Shown in pieces: positions 26,769 through 37,551 of a stretch of 64,000 nt of DNA (its first letter is position 1; every line of letters begins with the position of its first letter). A program made the position numbers and the translations under genes. This stretch comes from Litomosoides sigmodontis (taxonomy: Eukaryota; Nematoda; Chromadorea; Rhabditida; Onchocercidae), in contig OY718806.1 of the NCBI GenBank assembly GCA_963070105.1, positions 7,771,865-7,835,864 on the forward strand. The letters are read 5' to 3'. The notes under the pieces were generated by a model. That model worked only from the letters and a program-made list of their open reading frames with translations. It ran no database searches and had not been told where the DNA came from.

Positions 26769-28343
26769 GGTTTTGAAATTCAGATCTGAAAGCAGCTCAT
26801 AGAGAGTCTTTATTTTAATAATCACCTGACGCATGGAACGGAACTTATAATTTCAATTGGTTTTTAACATGATTTTTTATGAGTCCAAAAAAATGAAGAA
26901 CCCAATGAGATTTTACAAATTGATTTCAGTATTTTACGTTCGGAAAAACTGCTGATCGTATGTTTCATAGAATTCACAAAATATATTCGTTACGAAATGA
27001 TATTAAATTTAATGAATGAATGAATTGAATTGAATGTAATGTAATGTATTCCCTTTTCTTTGTAATCGAAATGAAAAAGTAAATAGAAATAGGAACATTC
27101 TGCCACTTTCATATTTCATATTTCTTGCTAACTTTTCTTCAGAACGATAAAACGTATAGATTTTCTGTTTTTTTGAACAATCTTAGTATTCTCATAAAAA
27201 TTAAATGTAAAAATGGCCAAGTTGGAAGAATCTTTATCGTTGCTTGCAAAAATGTGCATAGTGCAGCACATGAAACACTCGTTTCTGGTTGAATCTTATC
27301 AGTTGTAACTTAAGGATTTAGCAAACGATTAAACATGGAGGAACCATAGAAGTCAGTTCACGAAAGTGGTTGATTGTATGAAACAAAGAAAACAAAAGAT
27401 ATCCTTGTAGCTAGTCATGCATCTCTCGATTTCTCTCTTCAAAGTAAGTGCTTTCAGAACGATTCATAAGAGAAGTGTTTTCATTCCGAAGATGAAAAGA
27501 TATAAATTTGAATCTCTGAACCAAATCTGTAATAAATAAAAAAAAATAATTACGCTTTGTTCTACTTCTACTCCCATGGAAATTTCGCTACCGTGAAAAT
27601 TCAACGGGAATCACGAAATGAATTGTTGTTACTGGTCTAATAAACGAAATTACTTTGGATAATAGATACTCTGAGCATTAAACAAAAACAGTTGCAATTG
27701 ATAATGATGGAAATAAGACCATAGTCAACCATAAATGCGCTTCTATGCCGAAAACGTTTCGAATGAGGTGTTGCCAGGTGCGATACATTCTTATATACGC
27801 TTCAATGAGGCATCATAAATGCATTGTCATTCAAACAATTTGGTCATTTGCTGACTCATTTAATTCTTAAGGTTGATTCACGCATGGCATGTGCAATTTA
27901 CGTTAATGGTCAGGTGTGATATGATGCTTGTAACGATAAGTAAGGCTTAAGGCTCACAAAGTGGAATGTTCACGAATTTTGCACTACAGTGATTAAGAAA
28001 CTTCGTAGTTCCAAAAATTGTACAAAGAAAATGTACTGGTTTTCTCGGATACCATCATCATACTTCACCATTTTGCTATTCGCGCCAATGGTTTCAGCGT
28101 TAACATTGATGAATACTGTCACTTGTGTGTGTGTGTGTGGGTTATATCATGGAAAAAAAATCTCAATGATCATTCTAACATATTGTCGTTCGCTTTCAAA
28201 TTTTAATGAAAAACGACGAGAAAATATACAAATTTATATGCAAAGCATGATTCGATTTAATGATATCTTTTTCAATCATCAATTTTCCTTCTTTTGGCGA
28301 ACAACAGCGGCCATCTCCAACCATTTATTTATTTATTTATGTG

Positions 28344-28379
28344 CAACTTCAAAACAGCGCTAACGCTGTTTTGCAGTTG
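28344..28379. repeat. Inverted repeat, 16-bp arms, 4-nt loop
   Basis: Arms 28344-28359 and 28364-28379 (CAACTTCAAAACAGCG against its complement) pair with one mismatch around loop CTAA. It is intergenic and could form a stable hairpin. It resembles a small foldback element or an RNA hairpin. Confidence 0.75.
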
Positions 28380-28414
28380 TATCTCAAGCAAGAAACAATT
28401 TGTGTATATGCCAA

Positions 28415-28630
28415 TAATTAATAATAATAACATCAATAACAGTAATAATAATAATTAATAATTTATAATAATTAATAATAAGAAATAATAATAAATAAAA
28501 ATAACAATAAATAATAACGAATAATAATAAATAATAAATAATAATAAACAAATAATAAATGAATAATAAATAGATAATAAAAATAATAAATAAATAATAA
28601 CAAATAGTAAACAATAAATAATATAATATT
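28415..28630. repeat. Degenerate AATAAT-rich simple sequence
   Basis: About 215 bp of imperfect AAT/AATA repeats. A - strand open frame across it (Ile/Tyr/Leu-rich) is a product of the repeat. Confidence 0.85.
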
Positions 28631-28937
28631 ATAATCACAAAAAATGTAATAACAGTACTAGCAGGAATATTTATAATTTCGAAATCTAAAAGTGTTTTTT
28701 CCTCACATTTTCCCAATCATTTAAATAACTGCATTGCCAGTGTGATAACCGCAACTAGTAAATTTATATTTTTTGGAATCTTCAAAAATAATATTGAAAC
28801 ATAATTTGCAGATTCAAAAAAAAATCTTTGAAGTTTCAAAAAACAGCTGAAGCTAGTTTGATGAAAAAGAAAATGAAAAGTATTAGTCATAGTTTTCCGA
28901 ATGCTTCATATTTCTTGTAGAAGACAAAAAACAAAAG

Positions 28938-30069
28938 TTATAGCCCAGCCTCATTTGTTCGAATGTAGTTTTTTCGAATCGTTTCCCAAAAAGTGTGCCC
29001 GTATTTCGAATTAAAGAAGAAATAAGCAGTGCTTAGCAAGAAAGAACACCACGACAAACAAAGATACCAATCGAAATTTGACTTGTGAAAATCTGAAACT
29101 GTATTTCGAAAGCAACGAAAAAAATTTTCAAACAAACTAGACCTAATAGCATTCTAATTACAGATATTTTTCATTTGGACTAATTTTAAGGTGTGCATAC
29201 TGTGCGCATGTGTGCACTGTCTTAATACAATTCGAATATTAACTGGAAATCACAAAAAACTTACGCATGTTTCCCATCAAAGCACTTTCGTTTTCCATTG
29301 CTTCCTTATGTTCTAACTCAAGATCGGTCCACTTTTCTACATAATTTTTGAAAGCTTGCAATGAAAACGGTGCCTCATCCATACGAGAAACTACGTTGCC
29401 ATCAATCCATAGCAGTATTGTAGGTGTCCCGATGATTCCATAACGACTATTTAATCTGAAATTGCTGAAGTACTACTAAACAAACTATAATCGGATAAAC
29501 TGCTCAGCTTTAATATATAGAGTGAAACATGGATTATAAGTGAAAAAATTACTTGCTGTGATCTCTAGCATCGGTGGCAACAATACGCAGTCGGGGATAC
29601 ATGCGCGGTAAATGATATAAGTAGGACATCATTCGTGTGCTAAATGCACAGTCTGGCGAATAAAACGCAGTTAGCATACAACTCGCATGACCGTTATATA
29701 ACTCATTGTCACTGTCTACCTGTGCCAACAGTTGTGACGAATTCATAAAATGTACCATAAAATCCGTTCGACGTGGTGCTTAAATGTGCGCCAATTAATG
29801 AAATACTTAACACAAGGACTCAATTTTGGCCTACCCAAGCATTGCCCTACTAAAGGAAACTGAAAAAACACTCAATTACTTCGAAATCTATTTTAGGCAC
29901 AAACCATAACTGATCGTACGAAACAGTTGCTAACCTGTGGCACATCTGTATTTCTGATTGATCAATACATCGAATGGCGCGTCGATAACACAAAATGGGT
30001 GTGTAGCAGGACATTGGCTCCTAATCAACACTTGGAAAGCATCTTTCGGATAATGACAATACATTACAA
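28938..30069 (-). CDS. TXNDC15-like transmembrane thioredoxin-domain protein
   Basis: Four exons on the - strand, 30069-29935, 29778-29553, 29455-29265 and 29092-28938, join in phase into about 233 aa if the ATG at 30064 is the start. The thioredoxin core is clear: TAFYSPDCAFSTRMMSYLYH, RIVATDARDHSKLNSRYGII, GTPTILLW. It ends with one membrane segment (CLSWCSFLLSTAYFFF) and a short basic tail, the layout of human TXNDC15, a membrane protein linked to ciliary signalling. The active site reads CAFS, so the second redox Cys is absent, as in human (CRFS); a scaffold or chaperone role is likelier than disulfide exchange. The first listed exon may be preceded by a signal-peptide exon ending at 30226 (frame compatible, hydrophobic), but no ATG was found for it. 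Confidence 0.87.
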
Positions 30070-31628
30070 CTGAAGGAAAAGAAGTTTAGAGAGATTTTTT
30101 CAACCAAAACGGCTTAATCATTCCATGCTGTGCTATCATAGCCCTCTCATCCCACATTTCTGTCAATAGCCTATATATTTTTCAGTTGTCATCCTAACAA
30201 GGAATTTCATAAGGATAAATATTACCTTTCCGAAAAAACTGTGGTAGGTCCCCCGGAAGGAAAGGTTCAGCAGAGCTCGAATAGAGCAAGAAACGAACAA
30301 AACAAATGAAGATAGAAATAAAATTCAACTTTTGCGTGCAGACACATCCACTTCACTGCTTGTTGCATTGTCGTCCTTCGAGATATCGCTACATTCTATG
30401 ATTCTCGTAATGCACAGCAATAAATGGGCAATTAGTATGCTGTTAAACATCCCATCCGTAATTAAATATTCCTCAAAAAACAATTCATTAGCTTAAAAGA
30501 ACCAATTAATCGTAAAGCAACCTACGCAGCTCCAAACCTCCGATTATCACTGACCGCACAAAAAATAGCAGTTGCCGACAGCAAAACTCCCGGACAGACA
30601 CCGAGTAAATCACGAAATGTTGCAACTCGAAAATGGGCCTTCTGCCACTGGCAGGTTGTGCCGTGTCCGTTGAGCTTCCTGTTAATTAAGGAGTCGGTTC
30701 AGGATGTCAGCTGGGAGTTCTTGGCGCTATTTTTAGTTCTCGGAATTCAGTGAGAAGTTGGAAATGAGACAAACTTGTCTTTGTTATTTTCGTTGAACGA
30801 TCACGAATAGATCTGTATTTCCAGTTGCTGTATTCTCTTGCTATTAGCTTTGTAGAAAATTAATTTCATATGAATGAAGACAGGATGATTTCTCATTCAT
30901 TGCTGTAATGCAGGAAATAAAATAAGCGGGATGTTTGGGTGCGCAAGAAGTTCCAACTCTGGCAATTCTCTGTTGGTTATCCAAAATAGAGAGAAATGCG
31001 TTCTATCAAAGTCTTTCGATAAAGTTAAATCTCATTGTTGAGTATCGCAAATGTTTCACGTCTCTCAACACTTTCAAGAAAAAAAGGCTGGACATTGACG
31101 CATGAGATTTGTTCAAGAAACCTTATTGTGGCCTTATTCATTCAATTCGTTGTTCTTGTCTCCTAGTAATGCTGACTTGAGGTGATGAAAAAACTACCCG
31201 TTTTAACAGCCCACATTCTATAATGGACAATGAAGAAAACCATTAAGAATTATCTTGGGATGAGAAATCTCATAATGCGGGCGAGATTTCCTCCCTCAAG
31301 GAAATATAACTACATGAACCTTTACATGAAAAAAAAACAAATACAGCACACTAATCTATCAAGCAACTTTAGAAATGCAAGCCAAACCAGAAATGGCATT
31401 GTGACATAATTTTTTCAAACACACTACCAAAAATGAAACTTTGTTATATCAGTATTTATGAGCCATAAGTATTTAGCATAAGCTATTTTGATTTAGCAAG
31501 GTTAGCATCACATCAATTCCTTGTGATGCTTTGTTTAGTGGCAGCTCCTTGAGATACATTGTTTTATTAGAAAAGCCATATTGAAAAGCCATACAAAACA
31601 GACACTGCATAATAATGCTGCAAAGTAT
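30070..31628. other. Region between two same-strand (-) genes
   Basis: This holds the possible upstream exon of the TXNDC15-like gene (about 30226-30335, - strand) and its promoter, then AT-rich intergenic DNA up to the SSUH2-like stop codon. No further gene was recognised. Confidence 0.4.
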
Positions 31629-34600
31629 TCATATCAGAGAACATTTCGATGGATAATGTGGTACATAGCAGTAATGCTCAACTCCGTATATCCAGAATGT
31701 TCCTTCTCGTGAACCAAGCTGATAGTGTACTTTAGCCACTGGGATCGCTTCCAAGAAATGTCGTTGCTGTCATTTGTATTTTACAGTGAAAAATTAATTG
31801 CATAATTTTATTTTATATGTGCAAATATATTGTAACGTATGGAGTAGTAAAGGAATTAAGTGTTCGCTCAATAATCCCAACTTTTTTCTAATAACTAAAG
31901 CAACAACAAGTGAAACTGTATGCTGTTTAAGCATTCTTTCCTTGACGACACCTCAAACACATCCAACAACATTTCTTGCTGGATGTGTTTGAGGTGTCGT
32001 CAAGCATCAACTAGTCCCGTCCAACAGCCCCCGCATTTGCTGGATGGTTTGCAATAGGCTAGATAGTCTTGACTACAAGCTCACGTACATATAACGTATC
32101 CTTTGTATAATTTACCTTTATAATGCGACATCTACCGATGCATTTTTGCAAATGTAATGCGCACATCCGCCGGCTTATTTCATTGATTTCCTGCACGGGA
32201 TATTTTTTTAGAGGCAGAATCTGAAACAAAAAAAAATGGAAACTTTTGAAGATTTATGATGTTAGTCGTACACTGGACTTTACCCGTCTGTTGATCAAAC
32301 TTGGTGGTTACTGAAGTACAAAACTCGTAAATATAGTTTTGCGGAAAACATACGTAGGGCTGACATTCACTCATAATAATCTTTCCGCCAACTCTTGATA
32401 GCATTTTCTCGGGTATGTCGCAACGACTGTAGTAGTCGCTGTGTTCAACGTCACTGTAAACAGAGTAAATTCTTAGATTTCGCACTTCTGTCAATACGTC
32501 TCTCCAGCCTTATAAACAACGGAAGTATATCATCGAAACAGCTTACAATTGCACACGCAGTTTGACGTAAGTTCGTATACTGCCACTTCCGCCGCATGCT
32601 GAGCACGGTTTCTTCCCGTGTCCTTTGCAGCGAGAGCACTCCCGAATACCACGACCTTGACAGAAGTGGCATAAGTCATGCTGACCTATACCGGGTGGTG
32701 GAACCCCAGCTCGGCTCATAAAATGAACCGGCGTACCTATGCCATATGCCAGACCTCCTGATGGAGGCCGTACGATAGCAGTACCTGAACTGAGATAGCC
32801 TCGACTCAGATCCGACTGAAAGTATATGAGAGATTTACAGTTGGTAATAATGTTTCTCCGATAAATACTGAGAAATCGCCGCTTCATCTAACAACTATAA
32901 TACGAAATCTTTTATCTCTCTGAACAAATAAATTGCAGGAAATTAATAATTTTTTATAAAGCACTGAAGACCAACATGAGGAAAAGCAGCAACCATCGGA
33001 TGGGTGTAAATAGCTGGATGAGCGACTCCTGCTTTCATGCCTGTTCCCCTGCAACAATGATTAGCAAAACTAGATGACACATGTAATTTACTGAATATGT
33101 CATGCCCCAACTCACCATTGAATATGGCAGGACGATTTAACAATCAGTCTCACCGACTTTCGAAAATGTAATTGTTTCCTACATATAGTTAGGATATCAC
33201 CAGGTTTTGACCGAATGACTGAATAATTTTGATGAATATTATTATTACGCAACTTCATTTTTTACGATGGAAAGCTGCTTAACAGTGTCGAGCACAAGAA
33301 AAAATTTTAGCATATCTTTCAGGAGATGCTGAAATATGGTTGCCATCCAATGTTTCCAGTCGTTTTAATGTAGCCTAAATTCCTTCCAGCAAAATTAAGT
33401 GAAAAATAGATTACCTACAACAGGTGCATTTGTCAGTACCATAACCGCGGCAATAGAAACAGTGTGTCAAACCTTCTGCATTACAAGAATGACAAGTCAT
33501 CAATTCGCTTGTACCTGGCATTTCCAACACTTTCACCTGCAACATTTCTACTGATTTTCACTTACATAAAAAAAATAAAAGGTTAATTTTACTAAGGGTT
33601 GAACTGGCAAGGGCTAAATAATTATAGAACGAATACTTCACTTGCAAGAAAAATTAAGCCTAGAAAAACTTAGAAGAGTGGATACCGTTCGAGAGAAAAT
33701 AAACCTGTTCCATGAAGTCTCCAGATGGGTCAACTGTATAGTCCCACGGATTTAAACCTATATTCGCAATACCGGTAGCGTTTTGCTGTTGCTGAAGAAA
33801 CTGTCCAAGTGTCACACCTTCTACTGCTTTACTAGTACTTCGCATTTCAGTGAAACTCTCCATGGCATACTGAAAATAGCTTTTTATCTGCAATAAAACA
33901 CAACTTCATTTCACAGTGGTGTGAATAAAATGAAAAAAAATTTCGAAATAGCTATAGCGCAATAAACTTCTAACTTACAGCAAATTAATAGCAATGATTA
34001 AAAGCACAACAAATTCAAAACATTATTTCGAAGCAAGTTTTGATGAGGTTGACCATAACATTTTGAAGCAAAAATGGTGCAGTTTGAAATGTCATGCATT
34101 ATTTCACATATTAATATGCTGTGATAAGGATGTTGTAGCACTTAAAGTGATAGTTGAAGCACTGCTAAACCCGGGAAGCAACACAGCTAGCGAGGAGCTT
34201 CACAGAATACTAGTTTTATCTAATAGAATGGACAAATTCACAACGCTTAAAATTCCTTTCCCACTTCCTATTCTCACTGATGCACAATATAATCAGACAA
34301 TGTTAAATGCATAACTAAACTTCCAGCGATATCAACGACGCAAGTAAGCTTACATGCAAGCAGGCACTGCTGTCGATCCGATTAATCGTCATTTTTGTGA
34401 CAGCACTGGCTTTCCAATATTTGTGACGTTTTGCCTCATTTCGTAATGCCGCCCGCACAGCATCTTCTGTCACCTCAGGCAATTCATTAAACTGATTAAT
34501 TGAAGAGCCCTGCTCTGCAAATGCTTTTGCCTGATTACGATTCAGAGCGAGCAGGTGGGAGCGACCTAATTGCTGAATGAAATTAAAAAAAAAAGTAAAC

Positions 34601-34849
34601 TTCGTCATAATTACCGACTTTGAAAAAGCACAGTGTTTGTTTTTCGTTCAAATTCAATAAAAATGAGAGCTTGAAGTGTTCGAATTAAACTTATTCCATT
34701 TCCAGAGAGCTTTGCATGAAGCTGTGGTAGAAGGAGTTAAACTCAAATTTCCAGAAACATTTACCAAAAAGACGTTGCCTTTCTTTTTCATCTGTTTCTG
34801 ACGACGGTGGTGGTAGTACATCGAATTGCAAACTGTGATCGTCAGCCAT
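31629..34849 (-). CDS. SSUH2-like protein with DnaJ-type CxxCxGxG repeats
   Basis: Nine exons on the - strand: 34849-34765, 34565-34354, 33887-33705, 33536-33415, 33048-32976, 32815-32547, 32453-32279, 32220-32116 and 31766-31629. Together they give 1,362 nt, 453 aa. Similarity to SSUH2/Ssu-2 homologues runs along the length: LPEVTEDAVRAALRNEA near residue 60, six Cys-rich zinc motifs in the middle (CHSCNAEG, CFYCRGYG, CTCCRGTG, CHFCQGRG, CSRCKGHG, CSACGGSG), and a C-terminal EAIPVAKVHYQLGSREGTFW. The Cys motifs are those of the DnaJ zinc domain and probably bind two or more zinc ions. The molecular role is poorly known; SSUH2 has been linked to tooth development in mammals. Two donors are weak: GTTGGT after exon 5 and GTCCAG after exon 7. 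A stronger GTAAAG donor five bases before the exon 7 donor would throw the reading frame off. Confidence 0.87.
31941..32004. repeat. Perfect 25-bp inverted repeat inside the last SSUH2 intron
   Basis: Arms 31941-31965 (CTTGACGACACCTCAAACAC...) and 31980-32004 are exact complements with a 14-nt loop. It lies in the intron between exons 32220-32116 and 31766-31629. It is GC-richer than its surroundings. Candidates are a foldback-element remnant, a small hairpin RNA, or a palindromic duplication. Confidence 0.93.
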
Positions 34850-36722
34850 TCAATGTGCTCCACAAAAGCAGCTCACCAAGTTTTTATTGTTCATCAATCC
34901 TACTTCTTTGGAAATTGATTACACCTCATCCATGATCCTTTTCACATTCTCCAGTGCAATCTACTCATTGTTCTTCTCTCTTCCTACAACAGTGATAGCA
35001 ACTGATCGATCTATTAACTTCATACTTCACACTTTCGACGTCTAAAATTGAGCGTTAACAATGGAATGTTGGCAGTTGAAGAATAGCATTCTCAGAGATT
35101 GTTGCAGCCAATGAAATGAACCGCAAACAGCTAACAGAGCTAACTGTGAAGCAATTAATTGTGAAGGAAATGCATACTTCGGCATACTTCGGCGATGAAA
35201 TTCTCCAACAGGTAATCATGCAAAATGTGAAGTTGAGAAATTTGAGTAACAAGTGGTAGAAAAGCGAAGGCATAATGTGAAACGAATTGCAGAGAGTATG
35301 AAAGAAATTTAAAAAATTGATGAAGAATGAAAACAGGTATGTGTATGGATCAGTAATGAACTGAAAGTTAAATTTAATTAGTACTAACCATTAAAGAAAG
35401 TGACAATGGTGTTTTTTTGTTAGATCGCACTTAACATATTTATCCATTTAGTTTCAGATTTAAGTCGAAGTAGTCTAGTTTTTCATGGAATGCATTGGAG
35501 AGCATCGAAGCGTTATTTATAGCACCAAGCATGAATTTTGAAAACATTAGCTTCATTGCTTTCGTGGTATTCTATAAGTAATCTTTCAGTGATCGTGCAC
35601 ATCAACAGTTATACTTGCTAGTTCTTAAATTAAGAAACTTCTTAAATAAGAAATTAGAAACAACCGTCACAGAAAGACTTTTGAAAGTGCAATAACGAGA
35701 AAGTCAACGTGCTTTAGCAAACAGCTATGCAACGTCAAGCCCTTTCTTATCTGAACTTATCAGAAACATGAAGAAGCATAAAGCTGAAAAAAAAAAGTTA
35801 AGAATTGCTTCTAAACTGAAATAATCAAAAAAGTTTATTGAAGAGGTATAAAATGTACCAAAAACAATTAGCAAATTTGTTGACAGAGCAAAGTCATATC
35901 ACGTAGTGCTTTCCTTATCCCAATGTGCCACCAACGAGCACATCGATGAAGACGGAGCTGCAGGATGGACGACGCGAAGCGTGTTTACAATGTCACGCAA
36001 TCATCAACGACAGCTACTGCTAGCAACAACTGTTAGATTACTCAAACAGTGTGCACCGACATTTTGTGAAATTAGAAAATGGAAGTGAGTGATGTGCCGA
36101 TGGAACAATACAATACCACATTGTCTATTGAATTCCTCCCCTGCATAACCTACCATTCCGGTAATTTTCAAAGAAATTTTGTCAAATCCATCCTATCCTT
36201 CCCTCTACGCCAATCAACCACACACAGCTCCCAAATGTCGTCTATGTCAGTTGCACAGTTCAATCAACAACTAACAACTACCTGTTTATTGCTTTCATCT
36301 TTCCAATCTTCCAAAGCACAATTTCTGCTGCTTCTGCTCCATCGATGCTTTATGAGTAGACCGATCTACCAGTTGCCGGAGAGTAAAAAGCGAAGTGAGA
36401 TTCTCAACTCACTTATTTCCCTTCTCCTACTTCCTTACGTTACTTTACATTGTCATTAAATGCTACATCATAGTAAGGGAGCAGCGGTTCGAAAATAAAT
36501 TATCGCAAAAATAGCACAGCAAATTCCTCTTTCGTTTCGTCGACATTTTGAATTTCATTCAGCAACAAATTGAATTTTCACTCATTGAACATCATAAATA
36601 TGTAATAATTTGTGGAAAAAGTATCAAATATCTTAGTTTTTATTAATTCATAATAGGCTACCTACCTACCTACCCACCTCCTACACGTGCTTTTCGTAAT
36701 GACATTGAGTAAAATGAGCAAA

Positions 36723-36908
36723 CTATTTCACGAACTTTGATGAGAGCAGTTGTTTGAACGGACGAAGACGACATTTGCGACCAAACTCTCCGGAGTTGAA
36801 ATATTCTGAAGGATCAATATGGTAGAATACACATGAAGCGCAAAAGCATTTTGCGGCCAAGAAAACGAGAATATTCGTATTGGACTCATAGCGCATAGCG
36901 ATCACCAC
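36723..36908 (-). CDS. Small Cys-containing ORF, possibly a secreted peptide
   Basis: A 61-codon frame with ATGs at 36908-equivalent positions and at MRYESN. The N-terminus is moderately hydrophobic (NILVFLAAKCFCASCVF), then comes a segment with a possible amidation/dibasic site (EYFNSGEFGRK) and a basic tail. It is GC-richer than its surroundings and starts right at a polypurine (GA)n block on the same strand. I do not recognise it; it could be an orphan peptide gene, an exon, or chance. Confidence 0.22.
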   Translation of the reverse strand: MVIAMRYESNTNILVFLAAKCFCASCVFYHIDPSEYFNSGEFGRKCRLRPFKQLLSSKFVK

Positions 36909-36916
36909 CTCTATTC

Positions 36917-36973
36917 ATCTCTTCTCTCTCTTCCTCTTTCTCTCCCTCCCTCCCTCTCTCTCTCTCTCTCCTC
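36917..36973. repeat. (CT)n / polypyrimidine tract
   Basis: About 57 bp almost entirely C and T, ending in a pure (CT)n run. On the - strand it is GAGA-type sequence. Confidence 0.9.
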
Positions 36974-37495
36974 ACGACGCTAAACAAGTTGGCTGTATGA
37001 GTTTAGCGAAATAATATGCTTAGAGTTAGTTGTCCGTTAACTGAAGCCAAAAATTTGAATGAAAATTGAAATGTTGCTTGTCAGCTAGAAACAGACAAAC
37101 ACTCACTGAATTTGATGTGCTTGCTAAGCTTGCATTTGTGTGGGATAGGATTTCCTTTGCGATAAATTTCAATCGAAATCGGTGACGTCACTTAGAGTGT
37201 ATCTAATGAATTCGCCGGAGTCGTAATGTTTTTCCTTTTGTTGTGCAATAAATTTGAAATTCTCGCGTTCCTAGTTACACGACACACTTCTGCATGACAA
37301 ATCTCCATTGTTTACAAAGTACTTGTTGCAAGCTAAAACATCTTCCTTCCCTCTGAAAAAGGTATATAACATTTGGACCTGAATGCTTCAATTTCATTTC
37401 CTTCCAATTTCCACCTAATCATTTCACTAAATGCAATTTGCATAACAACAAAGATAATCAGTGATGAAAGTGATAGACCTTGAAAAATAAATGTC

Positions 37496-37512
37496 AGTGT
37501 GCGTGCGTGTAC

Positions 37513-37550
<38 letters not shown>
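37496..37550. repeat. (GT)n microsatellite
   Basis: An irregular GTGCGTGT leader followed by about 16 pure GT units. A - strand open frame with a (Thr-His)n run at 37333-37599 is an artefact of this repeat. Confidence 0.95.

Positions 37551-37551
<1 letters not shown>

Larger units (their letters stand above)
26769..28937. other. Intergenic, includes a degenerate AAT-rich block
   Basis: Upstream region of CRIP and downstream region of the TXNDC15-like gene. It contains a hairpin at 28344-28379 and an imperfect AATAAT block at 28415-28630. A 124-codon + strand frame at 27989-28363 has low-complexity content and no domain, so I do not call it a gene. Confidence 0.4.

Noticed and set aside
28384..28716. 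110-codon Ile/Tyr/Leu-rich - strand ORF
   Set aside because: Product of the AATAAT repeat block.
29824..29850. Mini-exon candidate (FPLVGQCL) between TXNDC15-like exons
   Set aside because: Its phase does not fit the upstream exon; joining 29935 directly to 29778 keeps the frame.
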